A stretch of DNA of 64,000 nucleotides from Aurantibrevibacter litoralis. Its GTDB lineage: Bacteria > Bacteroidota > Bacteroidia > Flavobacteriales > Flavobacteriaceae. The notes below the pieces were generated by a model that saw only the letters and a list, made by a program, of their open reading frames with translations, was not told the DNA's origin and did not search any database. The stretch is from assembly GCF_034651555.1 (NCBI RefSeq), contig NZ_JAYEEQ010000003.1, forward strand, positions 1 through 64,000. The letters run 5' to 3'. Made by a program: the position numbers and the translations under genes. This document shows positions 1 through 7,548 of this stretch, one piece after another. Position 1 is the stretch's first letter. Every line of letters begins with the position of its first letter.

Positions 1-28
1 CTTCATAGCAATATGAAGGGCTTTTTTT
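1..28 (+). terminator. rRNA operon terminator (first copy)
   Basis: A hairpin with stem CTTCATA/TATGAAG and loop GCAA is followed by GGC and a run of seven T. The same hairpin recurs at 141-170 directly after a 5S rRNA 3' end. This first copy is therefore probably the end of an rRNA operon whose 5S gene lies just outside the window; that part is inference. Confidence 0.7.
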
Positions 29-81
29 GTTGTATCACATCAGCACACAAAATAATCTGATAGCGCTCAGCAGGGTCAGAA

Positions 82-128
82 TCGATGGTACTGTCCGCCT
101 ATGGCGGAGAAGAGTAGGTCGCCGCTCC
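82..128 (+). pseudogene. 5S rRNA 3'-end remnant
   Basis: The bases TCGATGGTACTG and GAGTAGGTCGCCGC match the conserved 3' third of bacterial 5S rRNA. The 5' two thirds are not recognisable upstream (29-80), and nothing there could pair with the 3' end to close helix I. A perfect 12-bp inverted repeat (93-104 with 130-141) encloses the fragment's end. It is best read as a partial duplication of the 5S tail plus terminator, not a working 5S gene. Confidence 0.65.
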
Positions 129-140
129 ACCATAGGCGGA

Positions 141-170
141 CCCTTCATAGCAATATGAAGGGCTTTTTTT
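141..170 (+). terminator. rRNA operon terminator (second copy)
   Basis: A nine-bp stem CCCTTCATA/TATGAAGGG with a GCAA loop is followed by seven T. It duplicates the terminator at 1-28 and follows the 5S remnant. Confidence 0.75.
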
Positions 171-598
171 ATGGTATAGCATCACAGAGCGTACAAGCGC
201 AAACTCAAAAACAACTACACGGCATGTACCTATACCATCTTCCATCTACAGAAGACGCACCAACCCATCATTTAGAACTCACGGCGTAAACCGGGGAATG
301 ATGTAAAATTTACAAGCACCCAAATTGTTTTAATCTAAAGAATTCTCCGAAGTTTCCGTATCCACTTTCCCTTTGGTTTAATAAAAGCCTATCAAACTAT
401 ACCTGCTATTAAAGTCTCTTTCAATAACGCTTTTATAGAAGAAATACAATTAATGCGCCGGCTAGCCGGTAATTTGAAATTTCTTTGGCTTTTGTTTTTT
501 TAATGGGAGCTTTAAAAAGTTAAATGTTTCTAAAAGAGGTTAGTACAGCGTAAGACTAGCAGTAAAGAATCGTCTACATAGCTGTTGCTTATAAGAAA
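171..598. other. intergenic, no gene seen
   Basis: This AT-rich stretch lies between the rRNA operon tail and the DUF3179 gene. I see no RNA gene, convincing ORF or repeat. A 62-codon ORF at 101-289 overlaps the 5S remnant and terminator and is not credible. Confidence 0.5.
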
Positions 599-1570
599 AT
601 GGTGGTTCATCTTTTTAATATTAAATCTGCTTTTGTCGTGCTCTATTTTTTGAAATACCGATTAATTATTTTGATTTTGTTCTTGATCTCATATGGTGGT
701 TTCACTCAAGACTTTAAAGGATTTCAGTTATATAATGCAAGTATTCCTTTGCCCGAAATTAAGGATGGAGGTCCGGGCAAGGATGGTATACCGGCTATCG
801 ACGCTCCCCGGTTTATAAAGGCTTCGCAGGCAAGACTAAAAAATAAAGATCGGGTATTGGGTGTTTTCGAAAATGGTATTGCCAAGGCGTATCCTATTCT
901 TATATTGAATTATCATGAAATTGTGAATGACCGTTTTGAAGATAAGCCTGTCGTGGTAACCTATTGTCCGCTTTGTGGAAGCGGAATGGCTTTTGACGGT
1001 ATAGTGGGAGATAAAACACTCACTTTTGGTGTCTCGGGACTTCTATATAATAGCGATGTGCTGTTGTATGACCGCGAAACGGAATCCCTTTGGTCTCAAT
1101 TAGAGAGCAAAGCAGTTTCGGGACCAATGTTAGGTTCGCCTTTGCATTTTTTGAATACGGCCAATACAACATGGAAAAATTGGAAAAAACAACATCCTGA
1201 AACCTTGGTTTTATCGGATCAAACCGGATTTTTTCGAGATTATACCAAAGATCCGTATCCCGGTTATGACACATCTTCCTCCATTTATTTTTCTGTAAGC
1301 CACAGTGATACCCGTTTTCATCCTAAAGAAATGGTACTCGGTTTAGAAATCGAAGGACACTTTAAGGCATATCCATTTTCGGAATTAGAAAAAAATAGGG
1401 AAACGATAATTGAAGACTCCTTTCAGGGGAAGGTCTTGCGTATTATCTATAACAACGAAGCAAAAAGTGCTGAAATCTTCGATAGTGCTAATAATACCAT
1501 TCCGGCTGTAACGAATTTCTGGTTTGCCTGGTATACCTTCCACCCGAATACCGAAGTGTACTTTCATTAA
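599..1570 (+). CDS. DUF3179 domain-containing protein
   Basis: This 323-residue protein has a hydrophobic N-terminus (about residues 10-36, ending in GGFTQ) that looks like a Sec signal peptide or anchor. The DUF3179 hallmark VVTYCPLCGSGMAFD sits near residue 120, with its paired cysteines, followed by the family's conserved stretch SGLLYNSDVLLYDRETESLW. The family is widespread and its function is not established; the CxxC suggests a redox or metal role, but that is inference. It stands alone with no operon partner. The start at 599 is the first in-frame ATG; a start slightly downstream would still leave a signal sequence. Confidence 0.85.
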   Translation: MVVHLFNIKSAFVVLYFLKYRLIILILFLISYGGFTQDFKGFQLYNASIPLPEIKDGGPGKDGIPAIDAPRFIKASQARLKNKDRVLGVFENGIAKAYPILILNYHEIVNDRFEDKPVVVTYCPLCGSGMAFDGIVGDKTLTFGVSGLLYNSDVLLYDRETESLWSQLESKAVSGPMLGSPLHFLNTANTTWKNWKKQHPETLVLSDQTGFFRDYTKDPYPGYDTSSSIYFSVSHSDTRFHPKEMVLGLEIEGHFKAYPFSELEKNRETIIEDSFQGKVLRIIYNNEAKSAEIFDSANNTIPAVTNFWFAWYTFHPNTEVYFH

Positions 1571-1740
1571 TAAATGTTTTCTTACTTTCTGATTTGTGTT
1601 TATCCATATATGCGGTAAGAATCCAATATTACAAATGTGCATTTCATCGATAAACCTAGTATTTAAAGGAGGTATAGATCGTTTGAACATTAAAATAGTG
1701 CCATATACCTACTATTTTTAATTATGAGCCAAACAGTGCT

Positions 1741-1748
1741 TAATTTTG
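1741..1748 (+). promoter_or_regulatory. -7 promoter element for the 1779 small gene
   Basis: TAATTTTG matches the Bacteroidota -7 consensus TAnnTTTG exactly and lies 38 nt before the ATG at 1779. There is no TGAY-N4-RTCA palindrome at the expected upstream distance, so this is probably an ordinary sigma-A-type promoter. Confidence 0.5.
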
Positions 1749-1778
1749 AACTATATTAATTTTTAAACCTCAGAATCT

Positions 1779-1949
1779 ATGACTAAAGTACTACTTGTTA
1801 AAAAAGTTTATTTAGATGCCTTTCGCAATCTGGGACATATGATTATTAAGCATAGTGCTAAAGCCTATTTTTGGTTTGTGGCTGTATTATTGTCCGTAGT
1901 ACTTTATGCTTTTTGGTACCGAATTTTTACGGGTTTTGTGTGGGATTAA
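1779..1949 (+). CDS. small single-TM membrane protein (DUF6747-like)
   Basis: A 56-residue ORF, MTKVLLVKKVYLDAFRNLGH at its start, with one transmembrane segment (about residues 31-47) and an aromatic C-terminus ending FTGFVWD. It is preceded by a good -7 element and followed by a strong terminator at 1972, so it looks like a complete small transcription unit. From memory it resembles the flavobacterial DUF6747 family, but I cannot verify that here. Function unknown. Confidence 0.7.
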   Translation: MTKVLLVKKVYLDAFRNLGHMIIKHSAKAYFWFVAVLLSVVLYAFWYRIFTGFVWD

Positions 1950-1971
1950 CCACGAAAAGCAACTAAAAGTA

Positions 1972-2005
1972 AGCCCCATAACAAATTTGTTATGGGGCTT
2001 TTTTT
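1972..2005 (+). terminator. strong intrinsic terminator
   Basis: A perfect 14-bp inverted repeat, AGCCCCATAACAAA and its complement with no spacer (1972-1999), runs into seven T (1999-2005). It ends the small gene at 1779-1949. The next gene (2026-2541) converges from the other strand. Confidence 0.9.
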
Positions 2006-2025
2006 GTAAAACTACAAAGAGACAC

Positions 2026-2541
2026 CTAGGCTACAGATTCTAGCTTAGGCCTTTGCCGCGTATTCAACGCTTTATTAATGATCTCATTCCAACGTTCCAT
2101 AAGTTGTAATTCTCCATCTAACTGTAAGTTGTCATTAAGATTATAAAATTCTAAAATAAGTTCCGGTTTTTCTTGTGCTTCAAAATGCAGGGATAGCGCC
2201 AATTGTATTATTACCGAATAATTTCCACTTTTACTTCTTACGGTTTTGTGTGGTTTCAAAGTGTAGCACTTTTGAATTTCGTCTAAATCTACAATTTGGT
2301 TAATTTCTTTATGTTTAGATCGTTTTATAAAGACCAATGCATTACTTTCTTTGCATAGAGCAATAGCAATTTCGCCGCATAGTTCGTAGTGGGTTATCGT
2401 ATTATTATGCTGCGTACAAAAAGTATTAAGGGTATGAAAAAGAAGCTTTTTCTTCTTTCTTATAGATGTGCCTATCGCAAGAAAAGGGAAGATACAGATA
2501 GCCACCAATAATGCCGCAATAAAGGTTGTTTCTAAATCCAT
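2026..2541 (-). CDS. hypothetical membrane-anchored protein
   Basis: This 171-residue protein begins with one transmembrane segment (about residues 5-27) followed by a basic stretch, RKKKK, which suggests an N-terminal anchor with the rest in the cytoplasm. The soluble part alternates hydrophobic strands and charged turns and has no motif I recognise. It is monocistronic, facing the gene at 1779. Coding potential is good: plausible amino-acid composition and no competing frame of similar length. Confidence 0.65.
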   Translation of the reverse strand: MDLETTFIAALLVAICIFPFLAIGTSIRKKKKLLFHTLNTFCTQHNNTITHYELCGEIAIALCKESNALVFIKRSKHKEINQIVDLDEIQKCYTLKPHKTVRSKSGNYSVIIQLALSLHFEAQEKPELILEFYNLNDNLQLDGELQLMERWNEIINKALNTRQRPKLESVA

Positions 2542-2646
2542 TTTTAAAATTATTTAATTTGAAATTGAATGACATAAAAGGTTTCCTAAGATTCATTTCT
2601 TAGGAATTACAGTGCCGATAAACAGCGAATTTCATTTTAAATTGGA

Positions 2647-3012
2647 TTACCAGAAATAGTGAAATGGAAAGATAATTTTTGCTTTCCCGAAAGCGATGGG
2701 AAAGTTTTTGATACGTTTCGAATACCCTTGGAAGGCTGCCTCCTTCAGGGATTTTTTGTAGCCTGTAGCACTGAATCCATAAAAAACGGAGCATTCTTCG
2801 GGAAAAACAGATTGGCTCACTGGGCTGGCAAAACCGAAAGCCATTTCCACTATTCCGTAGAAAGGATGCGTGCCTACCGCTGTATATGTGAATCCATTAT
2901 TTTCGGAAAAGATGGAATAGGATGGTTCATTGGCATAGCCCGAAGCTACAGCACTGAAACTACAGAGGAAAATGCTGTATATAATCCCTAAAAAAGGTAA
3001 AATTCTTTTCAC
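2647..3012 (-). CDS. hypothetical exported protein
   Basis: I place the start at the GTG at 3012, giving VKRILPFLGIIYSIFLCSF, a classic short basic n-region plus hydrophobic core and an A-x-A-like cleavage region. An upstream ATG at 3048 would put extra residues before this signal and is less likely. The mature part (about 100 residues) is rich in aromatic residues and glycine (YGIVEMAFGF, YGFSATGYKK) and has no recognised domain. The opposite-strand ORF at 2659-2991 is taken as the shadow because it lacks these features. Function unknown. Confidence 0.5.
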   Translation of the reverse strand: MKRILPFLGIIYSIFLCSFSAVASGYANEPSYSIFSENNGFTYTAVGTHPFYGIVEMAFGFASPVSQSVFPEECSVFYGFSATGYKKSLKEAAFQGYSKRIKNFPIAFGKAKIIFPFHYFW

Positions 3013-3096
3013 AACACAAAGGTATGTGGATTTATCATGCAGTATCAAAATTATAAGCCAAAATTTAGGAGCTACAATTGCAGAATTTCAAGATTG

Positions 3097-4587
3097 TTAT
3101 AAAGGTTGTTCTAGCTTTTCCAAAAAGACTTCGGCAGCGCTTAAAAGCGTGTTTTGTTTGGTTATTGGCATGTTGTTCCAGGTGCCGAGAAGCATAGACA
3201 ATCGGGGATTTTTAGTAAAGAAATCGCGATGATTTTGAATAAAACGCCAGAATAGGCCATCCCATACCATTTGCCATTCTCCTTTGGGATAATTACTCAT
3301 TTTTAAAATGTAATTAGATCCACTAATATAGGGTTTGGTAGCAAATAGACCTCCATCAGCAAACTGACTCATCCCATACACGTTGGGTACCATGACCCAA
3401 TCATAACCGTCTACAAAAAATTCCATAAACCAACGGTAGACTTCGTTTGGGTGAAACTCGCATAACAACATAAAATTACCCAAGATCATAAGCCGTTCAA
3501 TATGATGACAGTAGCCGTATTGCAACACTTTTTTTATCGTATTGTCAACGGGGTCTATTCCTGTGGTGCCATTGTAAAAAGAAGTGGGGATTTTGCGAGT
3601 AAACCCCCAAAAGTTAGCATTTCTAGCCACGGTACCCTTACACTCGTACATGCCTCTCATAAATTCTCGCCAGCCTAAAATTTGTCGTACAAACCCTTCT
3701 ACGGTATTTAAGGGAACGTGCTTTGTTTTGCCAAAGGATAGTGCTTGTTGAAGCACGTCGGTTGGACGAATAAGCCCGATATTCAGCATGGGTGTTAGTA
3801 CACTGTGATGCAAGAATACGGCGTCTTTTACGATAGCATCTTCAAAATCACCAAAACCATGAAATCGATTTTCAAAAAATTGATGAAGCCAATCCTGAGT
3901 CGCTTCATGGGTAAAAGGATATATCGGGTTTTTACATAATTCACCTAAATTAGTGCCAAAGTTTTTCTGTACATACTGTATAGCTTCTTCCCAATAGGCG
4001 TTTGTGTCCGGAAGCTGAATACTTGGTGGGTGTTTGTTTTTGGGGTATTTTTTCCGGTTTTCAGCATCAAAACTCCACTTTCCGCCCATCGGATTTTTCT
4101 GTTCATCAATAAGAATCCGATGTTGTATACGTTGTTCTTTGTAGAAGGAGGTTTGAAAGAAAGTCTTTTTTGTGGGTTTAAAAAAATGGGACAAGGTTTC
4201 TCTGCTGTTTATAAATAGGGGGTTTTCATACCGAAATAATGACATACCGCATTGCTGTGCCGAATTCGTCAATCTTTTTTCCAGCCAATTATCGGTTGGG
4301 TCTATAAAATGTAAACTATCATATCCGGTAGCACTTAAAAATAGGATCAATTTTCGAATATCTGATCGCGCATTTGTGGCTTCAATATAATGAACGGTTA
4401 AGCCTTTCTGTGTTAATACACTTTCATGATATTTCATAGTAGCTCTATGAAAGGCCAGTTTGGTCTTATGAAAATTAAATTCTTTAAAAAACAGCTGTTC
4501 CTCAACTAAAAATAGCGTACAACCCAGACGATAAATTTCATGATTAGCAAAAAGTTGATGTGGAAAAAGAACAGCGGCTGTTTTCAT
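3097..4587 (-). CDS. PhrB-like photolyase/cryptochrome lacking Fe-S cysteines
   Basis: This 496-residue protein belongs to the FeS-BCP branch of the photolyase/cryptochrome superfamily. Its N-terminal part (about residues 1-130) has the family's alpha/beta domain (LFPHQLFAN, HKTKLAFHRA). Its helical FAD-binding part carries ILGWREFMRGMY, HHIERLMILGNFMLL, NVYGMSQFADGG and KPYISGSNYILKMS. Agrobacterium PhrB binds a 4Fe-4S cluster through four cysteines. Here the region after KMSNYPKGEW is short and contains no cysteine, so at least the three C-terminal ligands are missing. It is the last gene of the operon, overlapping DUF2256 by 4 nt. Likely role: UV-lesion repair or blue-light sensing. Confidence 0.9.
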   Translation of the reverse strand: MKTAAVLFPHQLFANHEIYRLGCTLFLVEEQLFFKEFNFHKTKLAFHRATMKYHESVLTQKGLTVHYIEATNARSDIRKLILFLSATGYDSLHFIDPTDNWLEKRLTNSAQQCGMSLFRYENPLFINSRETLSHFFKPTKKTFFQTSFYKEQRIQHRILIDEQKNPMGGKWSFDAENRKKYPKNKHPPSIQLPDTNAYWEEAIQYVQKNFGTNLGELCKNPIYPFTHEATQDWLHQFFENRFHGFGDFEDAIVKDAVFLHHSVLTPMLNIGLIRPTDVLQQALSFGKTKHVPLNTVEGFVRQILGWREFMRGMYECKGTVARNANFWGFTRKIPTSFYNGTTGIDPVDNTIKKVLQYGYCHHIERLMILGNFMLLCEFHPNEVYRWFMEFFVDGYDWVMVPNVYGMSQFADGGLFATKPYISGSNYILKMSNYPKGEWQMVWDGLFWRFIQNHRDFFTKNPRLSMLLGTWNNMPITKQNTLLSAAEVFLEKLEQPL

Positions 4588-4721
4588 TTTTTAGGTTTAT
4601 TTTGTTTACATCGCTTGCTGCAATACCGTACTTCTTCCCAGTTTTTTTTCCATTTTTTTCGCCATGCGAATGGACGATCGCAAGCAACACATATTTTTTG
4701 CGGTAAGCACTCCTTTTTCAT
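4584..4721 (-). CDS. DUF2256 small zinc-ribbon-like protein
   Basis: A 45-residue, strongly basic ORF with CVACDRPFAWRKKW and VRYCSKRCK. The CxxC and CxxxC pairs and the WRKKW core are the DUF2256 signature and suggest a zinc ribbon. Its ATG overlaps the stop of the flavin reductase (TAATG), and its TGA overlaps the ATG of the PhrB-like gene (ATGA), so it is translationally coupled on both sides. DUF2256 genes are commonly found beside photolyases; the biochemical role is unknown. Confidence 0.9.
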   Translation of the reverse strand: MKKECLPQKICVACDRPFAWRKKWKKNWEEVRYCSKRCKQNKPKK

Positions 4722-5359
4722 TAATGTTTGGTAAAATCGGGAAGTTCGTTTGGCCGGGCGTAAGGAAAACGAGCAAGCTTTTTTACCTCGTAATACGTAT
4801 TGAGTCCGGATACCCCCACTGAGGATAGGGTGGCCAAGTTAAGGTCGTCCTCATCGTCAAAAGCAGTATCGGGCATCTCTAGATACACAATTTCGCCAAT
4901 AATTAAAAGAGTATTGTTCTGTTTTATTTTAAGGGCTTCTATAAATTGAAGGCCTATTTTAAGCCTACTTTCTTTTACAAAGGGGGCTTTAAAATTTTTG
5001 ATATAGGTTTCCGTGAGGCCACAAGCGGTAAACTCGGAAGTGCCTCTGTCTACTTTTGCCGATGTGTAGTGCGCCTTTTTAATAATGGCTGTGTGTACTT
5101 GGTTTATGGTATACTTTTCAGTTTCCAGAATATTCTCGTAGGTATGTCTCGCTACCGTTTCTACGGGTCTCATTATAAAACCCAAAAGTGCAGGATCGCT
5201 ACCCAGATGCATGACTGAATTAAAAATGGCTACATTGCTAAGACCGCTCCTAGAAACGCTACCAATGAGGTTGGCGGGTCGTATGCCAGCTACTGCATTA
5301 ATAAGCACAATGCGTTTATTGCGATCTAAATTTGCTATGTCTTGTTGGGTAAACTTCAT
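4721..5359 (-). CDS. flavin reductase-like FMN-binding protein
   Basis: This 212-residue protein fits the flavin reductase-like split-barrel family. Typical early motifs are RPANLIGSVS followed by LSNVAIFNSVMHLGSDPALLGFIMRP, where FMN would bind. It is third in the photolyase operon, 21 bp after the short photolyase and overlapping DUF2256 by 1 nt. In this setting it could reduce or supply flavin for the FAD-dependent photolyases; that is inference from context. Confidence 0.85.
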   Translation of the reverse strand: MKFTQQDIANLDRNKRIVLINAVAGIRPANLIGSVSRSGLSNVAIFNSVMHLGSDPALLGFIMRPVETVARHTYENILETEKYTINQVHTAIIKKAHYTSAKVDRGTSEFTACGLTETYIKNFKAPFVKESRLKIGLQFIEALKIKQNNTLLIIGEIVYLEMPDTAFDDEDDLNLATLSSVGVSGLNTYYEVKKLARFPYARPNELPDFTKH

Positions 5360-5380
5360 TTAAACATGATTTCTTAGTTG

Positions 5381-6457
5381 TTATTTGCAGTGTTTCCAGT
5401 ACGAAAAAAAGGAGGGATAATAACCACCAACATCAAAGATCCAGTCGCGAGGTTCTTCGATACCCACGTAATGCTTGTTAAGAGGATGCTCTTTAAAAAC
5501 ACACTGGCGTGCCTTGGTATCTTTTTGGAATTGAGAAAACTCTCCGGTGTATACTTGTATGTCAGGAATGTTTATCCTAAGTGCCAACAAAAAATCCAAA
5601 CACTTTTGCGAAATGGGATCCTTCTTAAAAAATGAAGGTTCTAACAGTAAAATACGATTTGCTTTTTCATCTTTCCTCCACAGCGGATCCATGTTGTAAT
5701 AATTGTATAGTAATGTTGGGTAGTTGTTATCTATGCGGGGTGCATGAGATTCAGGCAATTGGGTAGTCATCTGGGGCACTTCGGTTTCTTTTAAAATTTC
5801 TGGACACAATATGTTTGGAAGCGTTTCGTAGGATTCATCGAGAAACGTTCCCGATTGTGTACCATAAAAAAAATGGTTTATGTTTTCTTGATTGGCGTAG
5901 TACTTTTTTTTGGAATTACATCCGGCTACCCATTGCCAGCTTAAGGCATTGCTGGCCCAATCGCCATCCAATAAATGATAATACATCCATTTTGCAGGAG
6001 TATGCCAATGACTTTTTCCAATGTTGCAGGCTACTGAGGCCACATACATGCGCATGTGGTTGTGCATATATCCCTCTTGATAAAGTGCCAAAATAGCGCT
6101 ATCTATAGCATCAATACCGGTTTGGGCATGGATCATGGACTTGGGCATTTCATGATGTAAGACATTGCTTTGGGGAGATAATAGGTCGGTATTTATGGCA
6201 TCTCCCTTATGTTTCCAAACCTGCTGCCAGTAATCTCGCCAAGTTAATTCTTGTATGAGTTTTTCTGTTTGATGGTAAGGCAATTTTAGAGCATAGATAT
6301 GCGCAACAACCATTTTAGTTGAAACAACGCCGCGCGAAATGTAGGGCGATAGTTGTGTTACAGCACCATTGGCGTAATTCCTTGTTTTGGCGTAGGCCTC
6401 GGGATTTATCTCATCTATTTTTTTAAGGATGCGACGAAAGTCGGTTTCAAATTTCAT
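5381..6457 (-). CDS. short photolyase with FAD domain first (rearranged architecture)
   Basis: This 358-residue protein starts directly with the helical FAD-binding domain of photolyases: TQLSPYISRGVVS (about residue 34), ELTWRDYW (about 69), the GYMHNHMRMY region (about 132) and DGDWASNALSWQWVAGC (about 168-184). The usual N-terminal antenna-binding alpha/beta domain (about 130 residues) is absent. After the FAD domain come about 150 residues, including RILLLEPSFFKKD and a basic-hydrophobic helix, that resemble part of that alpha/beta domain placed at the C-terminus. It overlaps the DUF2805 gene by 4 nt (ATGA). A light-driven repair or sensor role is likely; the permutation is my reading. 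Confidence 0.8.
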   Translation of the reverse strand: MKFETDFRRILKKIDEINPEAYAKTRNYANGAVTQLSPYISRGVVSTKMVVAHIYALKLPYHQTEKLIQELTWRDYWQQVWKHKGDAINTDLLSPQSNVLHHEMPKSMIHAQTGIDAIDSAILALYQEGYMHNHMRMYVASVACNIGKSHWHTPAKWMYYHLLDGDWASNALSWQWVAGCNSKKKYYANQENINHFFYGTQSGTFLDESYETLPNILCPEILKETEVPQMTTQLPESHAPRIDNNYPTLLYNYYNMDPLWRKDEKANRILLLEPSFFKKDPISQKCLDFLLALRINIPDIQVYTGEFSQFQKDTKARQCVFKEHPLNKHYVGIEEPRDWIFDVGGYYPSFFSYWKHCK

Positions 6458-6729
6458 CGCTTGCTTATCTTATTTCCGGAAATGGCTCTTTGTCGCGAAC
6501 ATTTAAACCTCGTTATCTCCGGATGCCGTTTTTTAAGGTGTTTTTGACTAACACCGCTTTGAACCCTTTTTCGCCAAAGTTTAAAGCTTGAGGGTTTCAA
6601 GGTTTTTCGCATTAGCGTAATAACTTCTTTTTCCTTAAGGCCAAACTGATATGTTATAGCCTCGAAAGGCGTTCTGTCTTCCCAGGCCATTTCTATGATC
6701 CGATCGATGTCGGCGAGGGACAATGCCAT
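6454..6729 (-). CDS. DUF2805 / TIGR03643 family protein
   Basis: This 91-residue basic protein matches the DUF2805 (TIGR03643) family: ADIDRIIEMAWEDRTPFEAI, then FGLKEKEVITLMRKTLKPSSF, then LWRKRV. The helix-turn-helix-like pattern and basic C-terminus suggest nucleic-acid binding, which is inference. It is the first gene of the photolyase operon, and its stop overlaps the next ATG. No TGAY-N4-RTCA box is seen upstream (6730-6813). Confidence 0.85.
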   Translation of the reverse strand: MALSLADIDRIIEMAWEDRTPFEAITYQFGLKEKEVITLMRKTLKPSSFKLWRKRVQSGVSQKHLKKRHPEITRFKCSRQRAISGNKISKR

Positions 6730-6813
6730 TTAATAGGATTTATATTGTTTAATAAAATTCAAATATAATTAAACAAAATAAAAAATCAAATGTAAAAAGG
6801 CAGAATGTACAAA

Positions 6814-7215
6814 TTAGCCCATCAGGAGCTCAAGTTTTGCAAGCAGCATAAGTTCCGATTTGTTTTTACCGGAAAATGAGGCGGCTATTCGTTGGGCGGT
6901 TTTCCACGTTAAGGTTTTAATTTCGGGAGAAAATTGGTTTTGATATGCCTTATAGTAGGCTTCGAATTCTTCAAATAGGGTGTCACTTTCCTTATCTTCT
7001 TCCAACAACCAATCAAATACAATTTCAATTTGATAGGCCGCATCTGTACCAAATTCGTCGGTAAGATCATCCAAAGGCAGCCATTGTGTTTTAACGATTG
7101 CTCTTAATTCGGTTATTTCTGCCTGGTGTACCTTTTTATCAGCTTTGGCCATGGCGTAAAAAAGTATCCCTAAATGCTGATACAATTCTTTGTTGGGTTG
7201 TGCGAATGTAGTCAT
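6814..7215 (-). CDS. TerB-like acidic helical protein
   Basis: This 133-residue, mostly alpha-helical acidic protein resembles TerB-type proteins: YAMAKADKKVHQAEITELRAIV is the usual first-helix pair of that fold. It is the third gene after cbpA and cbpM, 29 bp downstream of cbpM, and probably shares their promoter. TerB-like domains are linked to stress or metal responses at the membrane; the substrate here is unknown. Confidence 0.65.
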   Translation of the reverse strand: MTTFAQPNKELYQHLGILFYAMAKADKKVHQAEITELRAIVKTQWLPLDDLTDEFGTDAAYQIEIVFDWLLEEDKESDTLFEEFEAYYKAYQNQFSPEIKTLTWKTAQRIAASFSGKNKSELMLLAKLELLMG

Positions 7216-7244
7216 TTTATGAAGTTTTTAAGTCGTTGTTATGG

Positions 7245-7535
7245 TTATTCGTAGCGGGTCAGTTTATTTCGTAGTGTAATGATTTCGGTATGCAATTGCT
7301 CCACTTTTTCCAATAACTGAGTCACCACCACAATCCCTTCGGGGTTAATGTTAAGTTCGGCATACAGGCGAATGAATTTTTCAGTTTTGGGCAACGCTTT
7401 TACCGGAATACACTTCTCGTTGTTGTACTCCACAATTTCTATTAGTTCGTTTTCATATAAAGCAACCAAAACGTCATATTCTATCTCATACAGGCTGCAC
7501 AAATGGGTCAACGGTATGTGGTGCGGATTTTCCAT
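7245..7535 (-). CDS. cbpM: chaperone modulator CbpM
   Basis: This 96-residue protein has the MerR-like winged-helix N-terminus (HLCSLYEIEYDVLVALYENELIEI) and a C-terminal coiled coil (LLEKVEQLHTEIITLRNKL) typical of CbpM. CbpM binds the J domain of CbpA and inhibits its co-chaperone and DNA-binding activities. It lies 13 bp downstream of the cbpA stop on the same strand, as in most cbpAM operons. Confidence 0.85.
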   Translation of the reverse strand: MENPHHIPLTHLCSLYEIEYDVLVALYENELIEIVEYNNEKCIPVKALPKTEKFIRLYAELNINPEGIVVVTQLLEKVEQLHTEIITLRNKLTRYE

Positions 7536-7548
7536 TGCGTTTGTATTT

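Noticed and set aside
101..289. 62-codon ORF over the 5S remnant
   Set aside because: It overlaps the rRNA fragment and terminator, and its codon and amino-acid make-up look random.
2659..2991. 110-codon plus-strand ORF
   Set aside because: The opposite frame has a clear signal peptide and is the better gene; this one is a shadow.
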